Assembly (NCBI RefSeq): GCF_030272615.1
Contig: NC_081406.1
Location: 265,021,192-265,085,191 of the forward strand
Length of the DNA stretch: 64,000 bases
Direction of reading: 5' to 3'
DNA from: Cryptomeria japonica
Lineage: Eukaryota; Streptophyta; Pinopsida; Cupressales; Cupressaceae
In this document: positions 21,292 to 32,597 of the stretch, in pieces
Layout of the letters: the number at the start of each line of letters is the position of its first letter
Position numbering within the stretch: position 1 is the stretch's first letter
Notes under the pieces: generated by a model
What the model saw: only the letters and a program-made list of their open reading frames with translations
What the model was told of the DNA's origin: nothing
Database searches by the model: none
Program-made: the position numbers and the translations under genes

Positions 21292-23840
21292 TGTTGGCAT
21301 TATGTTGTCATTGATGTCAACCAGTATAGGATGGAAACTGGTATAGGAGAGTGATGAGTAGTGTTTTCATTGATGAATATCGGAAATGGTGTCATTGATG
21401 TCAACTAGTATTGCAGGTTATCGGTATAGCTTGTCACCGGTAAGAAGAGGATGTCAACCAACATTATGGTCATTAGAGTCACTGGTACACAAGTTAGTGT
21501 TGACTTGTGTTGAAGACATAAGTATTGGAGACTAGTATGGTATGACAACCGGTAAGTGATATGTTGGTAGTGTGTTGTTGCCAATCGGCAAGCATATGAC
21601 CAATGAGCAAGCAGGGTGAGCTAATGAAGAAGTGCATAACCGGTATGCAGATGGATGTCAATCATAAGGACTCCCCACCAGATTTAGATGGTGTCACTGG
21701 ATGAAGAGAAGACTGACACAAAGTGTGCTGCCTCAAATAGCAAGAAAGACATATGGAAGTCTACCAGTTATGTGTAGAAGATGTATATGCTCACACAAGG
21801 AGGTCATATCTGTGTATGTCAAAAGCATAATGAATGACAAGGATCCACTTCCACTGATAAGTGATCATACTGAGCCTATCTCCCAATATGCATGGAATGC
21901 ATCATAACCTTTTGAGATAAGATAGAAAAGTAATAGGCAGGTGATTTAAGGCTCACACCAGATGAACCGATTAAACACAAAGATGCCTCAGGTGCATGAA
22001 ATCAGAGATGTGCACCAAATCAGCAAGTGTAGGCATGATGTGCCACCGAGACGGTGAAGGAAGAGTAAAGAAGTGATGAGTTTGTCATTTTGACAAACCA
22101 GCTGAGATGATGTATGGCCTGATGAAGATGAAGGTAAGGTTGACCAAATGCAGACATAGACTCATGTTGGAATGCAAATGGAGATGGTTGAAGATTGATG
22201 ACATGGTGTCATCAAGGTGGTTACTAGTAAGTATGTCCATCAGTAAAGCTAACAAAGTGACAAGTGAAAAGCTTTTATCTGATGAAGATGAGCGTGTTGT
22301 GGATTGGCATGTCTGGTGACCAGTTAAGGTGTTCCACCGAAAGAACAGAAAAGTGCAGGTTTGAAGGTTGACCGGTTAAGGTATAACCGATAGGTGAACA
22401 CTGGTAGTATGTTGGTCAGTGGCTAAGTCTAAACCGACACAATGATCTGAGCAAAGGTGGATGTTGATGATGATGACACGTCAAAAACAGGTGTCATACA
22501 TGTTGTGGTCGGTGAAGTGTGAGTTGGTGAGGTAGTTGCTGACTGAGTGCATTTATGGTCGACCTCAAAAATCATGGGTGAGTTACAGAGGTTTGCGGCT
22601 CGATGCAGACTAAATATCTGAGTGATGCACTGATCGAAGCAGGACATGAGGTTGTGATCTATTCTGGAGAAAGGGACCACAAGTGCATTTAATATTTTTG
22701 ACAAAAGAAGGTCGATGATCAGTTTTCCCTATTTGCTAAATATAGCAAATGTGTTTTGGAAGCAGCATGATTGGCAGTGATGAGTGATCAGTTGTAGGTT
22801 GACTATCTCATAGAAGAGATCCGATCCAATTTGATATGTCTCATGGTTGATGAAGGTACCCTAGCATGCCAAAGGTTTGAATGTTAGTCATGGAAGGAAC
22901 ACTCACATATAAATATGTCGACTAAAGACCAAAGAGGATTGATGATGCTACCAGATGATTAGGTGTCGGATATTGAAGATCAAAGTGTGAAAGTGCAACA
23001 GAGAGCCAACTAGTCAGAGACTTCATCAAAGATCATAGAGACTAAGTGTTGGAGGTGCAACCGGTGAGAGGGTTTAGTAGAGGTAGAACCGGCAAGATTA
23101 GAGTAACTGGTAAACTGCAAAGTGTGTTGCAGTTGTGTGAACCGGTGGTGCTAGAACCTGTGGGGAACCAACAAAAGGTGATGCAGTTTAGTGGGAGTTT
23201 TGATGAAGATCCGGCAAGGAAAGATTAGAGAAGAGTTTAACCAGTAAGCTAAGAACCGGTAGAGATCAAAGTGGACAGAATTGGTAGAGTGAAGAGTATC
23301 AGTAATAGCAAGAAGCAGTGAATCCGAGTGAGAAGAAAATCGATAGAAATAGAGTAGAGGAAGTGCCAGATAAGGTGAGCAGAGAACCGACAAAGAACCA
23401 AATAGAGGTGAATCAGTGAAGAGATATGTGTGAGAGTTACAAATCTCTTTTGTAACAAGGTTACTACTTTTGTATTGATATTTTTCATTGTGATCACTGA
23501 GTTGGAGCTCGGTGCAGGGGTTGGTACCCTAAATCAGGGGTTGGTGCTCCTTGGGTTGGTTCCCTAAACTTTGTAACAATGTTTATTGTGACGCTGGATT
23601 GGAGCAATAGACTCCAACAACATTTCTTACCGAGTTTTTTCCCATGTTGGGTTTTCCTCGTATATCTGGTGTTATGTGATGAGTATTTGTGTGTGCTTGC
23701 ATCTTGATGTCCTCCCCTATCTCACCAGTATGTTTACTTTGTCTTAGATCTGCTAACCAGTACACACACTTAGGATTAAAAGGTTAAAGTTTGGAAACCA
23801 CTAATTCACCCCCCCTCTCAGTGGCATCTTGTGTTCTACA
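21292..23840 (+). mobile_element. Solo LTR D, 2,549 bp, Copia-like, inserted in element C
   Basis: The unit starts TGTTGGCATT, ends GTTCTACA and is flanked by the perfect 5-bp duplication CTTGT (21287-21291; 23841-23845). No coding sequence, primer site or internal second LTR is visible. A lone LTR between target duplications is left when the two LTRs of an inserted element recombine. Near its right end, ttttttcccatgttgggttt and then aattcaccccccctctcagt recur in very similar form near the ends of the LTRs of element B. This Copia-type end motif gives a plus orientation. Its length is unusual for an LTR. Confidence 0.85.
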
Positions 23841-24731
23841 CTTGTATGATGATGACCCGGATTTTGCAAAACCCTGGAAACCATGTAAAGAACCGGTTAT
23901 GGTAGATATAAGCAAGTGGTTGGATTACTTCATTCAAGATGGGATGTTATTCAGAGGAGTTCAGTTGTGCATACCTAAGATTTCTCTCATACCTAAGATT
24001 TCTATGAGAGAGAATATGATAAAGGAGAAACACAGTGGAGGACTAGATGGAATTTTGGCATTGACAAAGCCATAGTATTGGTGAGTGAGCAGTACTGTTG
24101 GCCCTAGATTTATAAGGATGTTAAGAGATATGTGCAGAGTTGTAGAGTTTGTCAAGTTGCAAAGGGTAGTAGTCAGAATGTTGGATTATATAAACCTTTG
24201 ATAGTACCGGTAAGACCTTGGGAGGATATAAGCATGGATTTTGTACTTGGATTGCCTAAGATGCCAAGAGGGAATGATTATATATTTGTGGTAGTGGATA
24301 GATTCTCGAAGATGGCTCATTTCATACCTTATAAGAAGACATCATATGCATTGCATGTAGCAAACCTATTTTTCAAGGAAGTGGTGAGATTGCATGGATT
24401 ACCTAAGAGCATAGTTTCAGACAGAGACACTAAGTTTGTTGGCTATTTTTGGAGAACACTTTGGAAGAAGATCAAGACAGATTTGAAGTTCAGTTCTAAT
24501 TTTCATCTACAGACTGATGGGAAAATATAAGTAGTTAACCAGAGTTTGGGAAAGTTGTTGAGATGTTTAGTGGGAGACAAAACTGGAAGTTGGGATTTGT
24601 TCCTTGCACAAGCAGAGTTTGCCTACAACAATTCAGTGAATAGAAGTACCAAAAGAATGCCTTTTGAGATTGTTACCAGAGTGCATCCTAGAGGTAAATC
24701 ACAATTGAGAGACATTAGCAGTAAAGACTAG
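23841..24731 (+). pseudogene. Element C integrase
   Basis: This enzyme inserts element DNA into the genome. After the zinc-binding part (KEKHSGGL... and [16 protein letters not shown], with a frame change near 24070), the core shows [19 protein letters not shown] (first D), [28 protein letters not shown] (second D), FHLQTDGK and then a stop. The third catalytic residue, the E of a TE-VN block, falls at this TAA (about 24527-24529), so the D-D-E triad is broken. LLRCLVGDKTGSWDLFLAQA and FAYNNSVNRS follow. The left edge is the resumption point after solo LTR D. Confidence 0.92.
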
Positions 24732-24779
24732 AGAAGTTCAGATCACATGGCAGCATTGCATATTTAGGTTAAACAACAT

Positions 24780-25232
24780 TTGGAAGACATGAACAACAAG
24801 TATAAGGAGAAGGAAGATGAGAAGAAGAGACATAAGGAATTTGAAGTTGGCAATGAAGTGATGGCATATCTGAGAAAAGAGAGATTCCTGGTTGGAACTT
24901 ATAACAAGTTTTAGATGAAGAAGTTTGGACCTTGCGGCATTTTGAGGAAGTTTAGTTCTGGAAATCCATATGAAGTGGAGTTATCGGATAGTCTGAGTAT
25001 TTCACTTGTGTTTAACATTGCAGATCTTAAAGAGTATCATGAAATAGAATTTAGTAAGGATAGTATTGCAGACTTGGAGAAACAGTTGCCTCGAAAGGAA
25101 CCAAATCAAATTGAAGAGATTTTGGATAGTAGGATTGGGCATAGTACCCGAAGTAGTCAATATAAGGAATATCTTGTGAAGTGGAAGGACAGACCAGTTG
25201 AAGATTCATCTTGGATTCTCAGTAAGAGGTAG
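24780..25232 (+). pseudogene. Element C integrase C-terminus with chromodomain
   Basis: The integrase tail reads VGNEVMAYLRKERF, KFGPCGILRKF and VFNIADLKEYHE (the GPY-type end). It is followed by a chromodomain, EEILDSR then YKEYLVKWKDRPVEDSSWI. Chromodomains on chromovirus integrases bind histone marks and direct insertion into heterochromatin. The chromodomain itself is open and retains its aromatic and tryptophan positions (one of the cage positions cannot be judged). One stop (TAG near 24914) lies upstream. The frame closes at 25230-25232, and no further coding occurs before the 3' LTR. Confidence 0.9.
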
Positions 25233-25298
25233 ACCACCTTGGTTTTCCTCTGAACCCAGCAAAGTGAGAGGGTCACTTTTTCAATAACCCTGAATGTT

Positions 25299-26099
25299 TG
25301 ATGCAGGAACATCCCCGGTTCATAGCAATCTTACATCAACCAAAAACATTTTCTTTATGTTTTCCTTTTTGTTTGGAGTTTCAGTTTTCCTTTGTGTGTG
25401 TCCTAGTTTTGACTCACCAGATCCTGTGGAGTTGAATTCTACTTGAAGACATGATCATCTTTCTTTTTTCCTGATCGCATCACATTTGGATCATTTTCTA
25501 GCAAGATATCGCTATCGGTTTCTTTGACAGTTTCCTATTAGCGGTTGGCAGTTCTTTTTACCGGTTGCCTGAACCTATTTTGGTGATCTACTAGAACCCC
25601 TTATGAATATTTTGGATCCTTGGGCATTGATTTCGATGTTCCTTGGCATGTGGCCGACCTTTTCCCATGATCTACATTTCATCCTTTGGATTTTCTGGAG
25701 GAATCTCTTGGCGAAGGTCGACCTTGTTTATTTTGCACATTAAGTCTTGTTCTTCGGGTTTTGATCCCTTTTGGGCCGACTAGATCCTTTGGATCAATAT
25801 ATATAATTAGAATTGCACATTAGAATGTAATCAATGAGAGAATCAAGTAGCTAGACTGTGTGTAGAAGATAGATCTCACGATTCAAGGTCCTAGTTGTGA
25901 CCTATTTTGTATGTTCTACCAGGCTTGTGAGCCGGTATGTTGTAACCCGGTTGTTACTGGTTGGTTGTAATCAATTTTCATGCAATAACAATATATTTTG
26001 CATTGCCTCCATCATATCTTTGTGTTTCCATTGTGTTTACTCTTGCTGATAGGTTTGGATTGATCTCTTTGAGGTCCCTCCTCACCGGTGACTGCTTCA
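25299..26099 (+). repeat. 3' LTR of element C
   Basis: 801 bp, TGATGCAGG...GCTTCA, paired with 17359-18161 and followed by the GTAAT duplication. The nearest purine tract (aaagtgagaggg, 25261-25272) lies 26 bases upstream rather than directly against the LTR. Confidence 0.93.
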
Positions 26100-27329
26100 G
26101 TAATAAAGATCCTCAACATTGGATAATATTTTCCCACAATTTATAAAGATGCAACTCAATACACTAAGAGATGTGATTGCTACCAAAGGATAGGAAGACC
26201 AGCTAGAAGTGATGAGATGTCCTTTCAACCACAACTAGTGATTACACCATTTAACGAGAGGGGCCTTGATTTTATTGGCCAAATAGAGCCTACATCAAAT
26301 ATAAAATCGTACATATTTTTTTGTATTGATTACCTTACCAAGTAGGTGGAAGTAAAAGCTTTGAATACTGCCAAGAATACAACTTGGTAGCTATATTTCT
26401 ACATGAAGAAATATTTATGAGATATGGTGTACACAGAGAAATAGCTACAAACCAAGGTCATTGAATTACCTAAGACTTAATTGTTCAGCTAGTGACTTAA
26501 TTTGAAGTGACTAATAGATAGATTGAGGCAATACTTACAAATATTGTTCAGCTTCACTAAAGAGATTGGGCAGCTAGGCTACTTGAAGCCATTTAAGCCT
26601 ACAAAACAACATGGAAAACCACCACAAGGTTTACACCCTATGAGTTGAATTATGGAAAAAAAGGAAATATTTCCAACTGAGTTTGAGTATAAAATATTAT
26701 GCATAACAATATAATTGATGATGGACCTCAGTCAAGCTTAGCAATATTTATTACAATAGTTGAATGCAATGAATGAAATAAGGATGAAAGTAATTCATTA
26801 TACAAAAATCATACGGAAACAAAGAAGGAAGTGGTTGAGTCTTGCTCTTTGAATCTATATATAAGGACCGCAAAAGAAAACTTGAAAATGATGGTTAGTT
26901 CGTTATGAGATTCAACAAGTTTTCCCAAATGGAGTTGTTCAGCTCACCACAATAGACCCAATCCATTTTTCCTTAATGGTTAACGAGCATTGCCTTAAGT
27001 TGTATAACAAGTCCTATAATAGGGATGGATTCTTGCATCACCTATAACAAGAAATTATTTCACCACCCACACCACCATCCCTTCCATTCTACCTATGGAT
27101 ACCAATCCATCACCACCAACAACAACATCATTCCACACACCTTTTGTGGATGCACCTACTAGATCATCCACAATTGTTTCCCAACCATAAACGTTTTCCT
27201 CTTACAAGCACGCATTGCATGTTAATCAACAACAATCATTTGTCAACTCACACTGAATGAGAACATAACATCACAACCAGATGGGGCCTACAATTGTTAT
27301 TTTTCATTAGGGACCTAGTCATGTGCAAT
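26100..27329 (+). pseudogene. Element E integrase, right half, and C-terminal tail
   Basis: Directly after element C the frame continues as VIKILNIG and FPTIYKDATQYTKRCDCYQR (zinc-binding cysteines), then RPARSDEMSFQPQLVITPF, GLDFIGQIEP (first catalytic D) and SYIFFCIDYLTK.VEVKALN. The second catalytic block reads IATNQG where T-D-Q-G is usual, so D is changed to N. DWAARLLEAI, TTRFTPYELNYGKK and FPNGVVQLTTIDPIHF follow. A proline, serine and threonine-rich tail (about 27060-27200) ends the chain. Many stops. At 27330 the sequence is interrupted by element A. Confidence 0.85.
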
Positions 27330-28455
27330 TATAATGGAGGAAATTTGTTACCTAAAGGATGATGAATCCTAGAGAACAAATTGGTCCTTCAATACCTCAC
27401 TTAAACTAGTGCTAAGGGTGAGCCAGGGGATACTAAATGATAGAACTAAGCTAATCCAAGACAGATTGGGTCCCCAGATAGCTCTGACAAGCCTTTATGG
27501 ATAGGACAAGCGCACGTGTCTAAGACTAAAACACGACACGATGTCATCTAGTATGATTAGAAATAGAGAGTCATACAAGAGGATGCAAATATTCATACGG
27601 ATACACTAAAAACAAAATAACTAAAACACGTGAAAAATGCAGGAACCAGAAATAAAATGAAAGAGCACAAAACAAGGTAAAAGAATGAACGTACGAGAGG
27701 TCCAAGCTATGAAGCCTTTTGTTAAATAAGCTCTTAATGGACACAAACCTACACACATGCAAAGGAGAAAAATGTTGGCGGTTATGTTTTGGAGTCTGCC
27801 TCAGTCAGACCTCCGTTTTGGTGTTTCTACCTCCACAGACAACCTAGATAGTAGCAACTGGGAAAATCAAAATGATCAAGATAAAAAGAGATGCGGTTAA
27901 AATAATAAATAGATGGAGAGTGAGAAATTATAAATGCACAATTGAACCAAGAAGAGTAAGAAAAACTCCCCCTAGCACTTGTGAAGACGACACCGTGAAT
28001 TCTTGAAAAAGTCACAACAATGGTAGTCTTGTGATATCTTATGAGTATCGCCCAAGAAGATTGCTAAAAACTCCAACCTACAAGAATTGATAAAAATTCC
28101 AAAAATATCCTTCAAAATTCCTTCAAATGAGAGAGATATAGGCTCTAGAAGGAAAACCAAAGTCGGTGGGTGCATGCACGGGCGTTACAATTCCTTCCAA
28201 GTACAGGGGTAACACTCAAATGGCCCTATAGACTATTAGATTCATGAGACGCTAGCACATCTCTCAGATGTCTCCAAGTGATACTAGTGTCCTAAATATG
28301 ATATATTGGTAGAGTTGGTAATATTCCATCCTAGAGCTGAGAAAGCGATCTAAGTGGGCAAAAAGACAAAAACAATGGTACACGACCTCTGACGATGTGG
28401 AGGAAGGCATCATTTGTTGTGCTGAATTGTACAAGGTGTGATTTTTGATAGTACA
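27330..28455 (-). repeat. 3' LTR of element A
   Basis: 1,126 bp, matching 40815-41941 along its length. On the minus strand it begins TGTACTATCAAAAATCACACC. Its far end reads TA instead of CA, one transition from its partner. Confidence 0.92.
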
Positions 28456-28472
28456 GTTTGTCCCCACTTTAA
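28456..28472 (-). promoter_or_regulatory. Polypurine tract of element A
   Basis: The minus strand reads aaagtggggacaaac immediately before the 3' LTR, the place and composition of a plus-strand primer in LTR elements. This fixes the element's orientation. Confidence 0.75.
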
Positions 28473-30395
28473 CGAGTATGTCTTTGTTGAGAGATGTGAA
28501 GCTTAAGTAGAGAAAGATAAAGAAAAGAGTCGCGACAGGGATGTAGAATTTCATTGATCTGATGAGGTTGCGCCCAGTGAGATGAAACTGAAGTTTGAAA
28601 TAGATATTGCTAATTGATACATCACAAATATGCTAGTTGTAGACTAAGATGTTGGATTGTAAGATAAGGGATAGATTAAGATGGATGACAGATAAGATAG
28701 TTTAATAGGAATGAACCTCGCTTTGGAGGAAAACCCATTATTATGAAAAGATAAAAGATAAGCGGCTACTGCGATATGAGATAAGATATGAGATGCGCCA
28801 GTATGGATAGAAAAAAGCGTTATGCTAGATAGTCATACGATAGGGCAATGATGTTTGTGAGATCATGCTAGTATGGATAACCATATGATAGGGTGAGATT
28901 TTTCCAGCATGGGTAGCGATATGATAGATAGCCATGCGATAAGGCAATGATTTTGTCGGCATGGGTAGTGATACGCTAGATAGCCATACAATTAGGCGAT
29001 CAAAGATAGATTTGATAAGTAGTAGATTGCTCCCTACCTAGGCAATAAAAAGGATCAAGTGGTTTGGCCCCCACTTAGGCAAAACATGATAAAGAAAAAG
29101 ATCGAGTGGTTTTGTCCCAACTTGGGCAATCATGAAAAAGAAATCGACAATAATCATAAATGCAAGATGCCAAATAACAAATGAAGATTATGCAAATATG
29201 ATGCCCCCCCCTTAGAATGATAGGCCTGAAAGGCATGTCATCTAAGGAGAAGAGTGGTTGTGGCACATCAACATCACAAGATGTTTTCATGGAATGTCAT
29301 GAGTAGCAAGTGGCACATGAATGTCCACAACATCAATGATGAATGCAAGAGGACAAGGGGATTCGCTAGTTTAGCGTAAGAACCCATGGCAATGAGAATA
29401 TGTAATGTAGCTATGAGATGGGTATATTGTCATAGTGCCAAAGATATCAGATCTGAAGAAGAGCACATGGAGACAAAGATAAAAGAAAAATTTGGATCAA
29501 CATGGAAGAAGGCTAAAGATTCCTCCAATGCTTTGCATCATCCCCGAATATTAAAAAGCAAGATATGATAGATAGAAGAAGTACAGAGACAAATAGAAGG
29601 TGTACAACAAAAGAAAAAAAATCTCTCATATCTGAGTATGTATGGAGTGGCTTGGGTCCTCTAGGAGAGCACGATAGATAAAGACAGTCAACCTCCCATC
29701 TCCAAGCACCTACGAAGTAACCTAGGTCCTCCAGAAGAGAACAAACATATAAAGAAAGCATAGAGGAACACAATCATGCATACACGCTATGCTACAAGAT
29801 AAAGAAAAAAAGGGCCCTAGAGGCCTTCAATGACTAGGTTGTCTTCCTCCAATCTATATCATATGAGGAAGGAGGACGGGATCAAAGCGGGACAACCCCA
29901 AGGGCATCACCAAGAACCTCACCAATAGTAAGGGCGAGGGATGAATTAGCATCAACCTCTGCATCCACAAGCTCGGAAGAGGCAAGGGTCAACAACCGTG
30001 TGAAGATTATAGAAAATGTTGGGATGTCCTCCAAGAAGGTGAACAAGAAAGCCTTCGTAGAGGAAGAAAGTGACTCACTCAGAGAAGATGGAACAGGAAT
30101 AGGACTGTCAGTATCTGGAAGAGGGACAGTGACAAACTCAAGAAAAGGTGGGGCCTTCTCAATCTCACACACAGAAATAGATAAAGCAACCGACACTAAA
30201 ATAGGCAGAGAAAAGGATGAGGAATATACCTGTGAGGATTTCCACTGTCGTTTGGGTTAGATAGGAGAAACGGGTCTCTGATCAACTGTAGTAGGCTAAA
30301 GGACTCTAAAAAACTCTAATGCTAGAATGGTTGTGAAACAAGGGGAGAAGATAAAGTTACACTAGACAACACCTACGTATACAAGATATAATAGG
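28473..30395 (-). other. Element A noncoding 3' internal region
   Basis: No protein family is recognisable on either strand. Minus frames at 29882-30196 and 29513-29773 are low-complexity and isolated. It includes the tandem repeat at 28795-29005 and short phrases about gataagatag that resemble the corresponding part of J (61485-61700). Confidence 0.5.
28795..29005. repeat. Imperfect tandem repeat in element A
   Basis: Three to four degenerate units of about 50-65 bp share agtatggata / gcatgggtag, then gatagccatacgat and a gggcaatgat-like end. Unit borders are blurred by substitutions and small indels. Confidence 0.5.
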
Positions 30396-31706
30396 TCAAC
30401 ACAATGAAGGTACATCTGACAAGGAGGTGATAAGGTGTGGTTCCAAAGAAGTAGCAATGAAAACCTGCAATTTAGGGGGAGGTTCATTAATAGGTCCCGA
30501 AGCAGCAAGAAGCAAAACCAAAGATGATGCACAAACATGAGCAGTGAAAAAAAAAGGATCTGATGCAAAAAAATTGGGTGTTGAAGATGCACTAGCAAAT
30601 TGCAAAGCAGCATTGCGCTCTCAAGCCATGGCCCGTCGATAGCGCTCATGCGCACGTTGATTATGATGAAGATGAGGGCCACCAACTGAAGCTCGAGAGG
30701 ACTTAGGAGCATCATTATCCATAGGAGAGGCCTCTGGAATTGTGTCAAGGACAATAGAAGGCCCAACCAATGGAACATGAGGTGCATCTGAGATAGGTAC
30801 TACATTCACAGCAACAGACGCCCTACCTCACTTCACTCAAAGAGCATATAGAGGGATAGAGGGTGCCAACATGAGCTATGAAGAAGGAGCAAGTGGTGAT
30901 GAATAGACACAAGAGGAATGCTTCCCTTTTTCATATCAAGAGTACCAAGGGATATTAGCCATGATCGAGAGATTGAAGGGAGGGTGAGCCACAATGTTCC
31001 ATAATGTGGTTGCCTTTCCCTTGTCTGCACTAGGTGTAGTTGTAGGAACAGAAGACACCGCTAGAGGCTATGTAGGCTTGGGTGGACGAGGAGGTCTATT
31101 CGAAGGAACGAGGTTAGCCTCAACCCTTGATGATGAGGGGACATGAGGCACTACCCACTCCATCAGGGGAATAGATGAAGTAGACATCGATGCAGGAAGG
31201 GGCAACAAATAACTAGGTTGAGTTTATTTAAGGGCCAACTCCCTTGTCTTATACTGATAATATGCATGATACGTCAAGTCACCATAGGGACGCATGGGTT
31301 GCACCGGGGGCAGGCCAAAAATGATCTAGCAAAAAATCCCCATGGGCTACTAGGGGTCGATATCCAGTATCCTGGATGACATGTACTGAGCCCTCATGAG
31401 GAAACTTGAGGCATTTATGAATCATTGAAGCGACTAAATCCATAACAATCAACCAAGGAATGCCTAGTTTAATCCAAAATAGGTTTGATTTAAGAATGAT
31501 CACAAACATAGAAGACATAGCCTTAAATCACACGAGGACCATCAAGGTGATGCTACCCAAAAGAGGGATAGAAAAACCATCATGCATCCTCAAAGTTGCT
31601 CAACATTCATCATACGTAGGCCTATGCCAATCATTCATGAATAGAGTCTCCTCTGTAATAACATCAACTCTGCATGATAGGTCAACCATCACCCCTGTGA
31701 TAGTTT
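30396..31706 (-). pseudogene. Element A aspartic protease-like domain and polar C-terminal linker
   Basis: On the minus strand from 31706, CRVDVITEETLFMNDWHRPT, SIPLLGSITLMVLV and FWIKLGIPWLIVMDLVASMI appear, then KCLKFPHEGSVHVIQDTGY and LLDHFWPAP. The LGIPWL and LKFPHEG blocks mark the C-terminal half of a Ty3/gypsy protease. The start of the domain lies on the other side of element B (near 38540-38640). Downstream the chain becomes rich in P, S and A (PPRPPKP; VPTTTPSADKGK; HHNQRAHERYRRAMA) and runs with stops to about 30396, where it ends without any RT text. Such gag-protease-only polyproteins occur in non-autonomous plant LTR elements. Confidence 0.7.
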
Positions 31707-32565
31707 TATTGGCAATTGACACTCATTCAGTTTCTTATGTTGTCATTGATGGCAACATTGGAAACATATTTTGGTTCACATTAACATCTGATAGACACTT
31801 CACCGACATCAAGGATTTCAAAGGTAACCGGCAAACTAGGTATCGATATGGGAAACCAACATCAGTTGGAGATCCGGCAAAGGGTAGCATCTGGAAAATT
31901 ATTTATAATTTGTAATAAGATGACATGTATTATCATTTTGTATGTAAGCCGACATATGTCATAAATGTTTGTAAGGGTATATAAGTCAGTCTATTAGGTC
32001 ATTTAAAAGATAACATTCCTGATAAGATCTGAAATGCGAATTTTATGTATGTGAGATCATTTGTATGTGAAAGCAATATTCTATAATGATCTATAGATGA
32101 TTTCTAAGGTACTCATAAGGTGTATGTTATTCTAGAAAGGGTTTAGGGTTTAAGAGCCAGATCAGTCGAAGCCTTAACCGAAACTCAATCAGGCATAGCA
32201 AATGCATTATATGAGTTCAATTTTGCAGTTTCGTATCAGAAAGTGATTGTAGTCAGTGAAACTCTTGGTGATTAGCAGTGTGCCTTCCTGCATGTGCAAG
32301 CCCCTATTATATGTAATATCTCTTCATATGTCCAGTGAATTGATATTGTGGGTCACAAAGCCCACCATAGTTTTTCCTCATTGAGGTTTTCCACGTATAA
32401 ACTCTATGTGTTATGGTATTCATTTATGTGGTTGCATTATTTGTTTCAATTATATGTATTTATGTTTATCGTTTGATGAATGAATGCTTTGATGAGGCTA
32501 AAATCTCATATTTCGGTAGAACACTAATTCACCCTCCCCCCTCTCAGTGTTCTTGGATTCTAAAA
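31707..32565 (+). repeat. 5' LTR of element B
   Basis: 859 bp, aligned over its full length with 37674-38534. The first dinucleotide is TA and the end is CTAAAA, where the 3' copy has TG and CCAACA, so decay has touched both ends. Confidence 0.92.
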
Positions 32566-32567
32566 AT

Positions 32568-32579
32568 TGGTATTAAAGC
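32568..32579 (+). promoter_or_regulatory. Primer binding site of element B (tRNA-iMet)
   Basis: TGGTATTAAAGC, two transitions from TGGTATCAGAGC, starting two bases after the LTR. Confidence 0.8.
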
Positions 32580-32597
32580 CTTGTGCCTCAAAGGAAG

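Larger units (their letters stand above)
17359..26099 (+). mobile_element. Element C: chromodomain Ty3/gypsy retrotransposon (chromovirus)
   Basis: Complete LTR element with LTRs of 803 and 801 bp (17359-18161; 25299-26099), a tRNA-iMet primer site, and gag, protease, RT, RNase H, integrase and chromodomain in standard order. The 5-bp target duplication GTAAT (17354-17358; 26100-26104) is perfect. It interrupts the integrase of E, and E reads on across it once one duplication copy is removed. C is itself interrupted by solo LTR D at 21292-23840. Excluding D it is about 6.2 kb. The chromodomain places it among chromoviruses, whose integration is steered by chromatin marks. Stops, frameshifts and lost catalytic residues show it is inactive. 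Confidence 0.95.
3355..27329 (+). mobile_element. Element E: old Tat-like Ty3/gypsy retrotransposon, fragmented
   Basis: Plus-strand pieces occur in normal gypsy order: protease (3355-3900), reverse transcriptase (4430-4800), RNase H (16556-17100), integrase zinc finger (17220-17358) and integrase core (26100-27050). They are separated by fragment L, LINE F, a gene fragment and element C. Motif wording matches the Tat/Athila side of Ty3/gypsy (ILG.PWLATID after protease; KDHFLLPFIDQ in RT). Many in-frame stops mark an old, dead copy. No LTR of E is identified for certain. A purine tract near 42957, beyond inserted element A, may mark its 3' LTR. E is the oldest layer here and the target for C and A. 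Confidence 0.75.
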
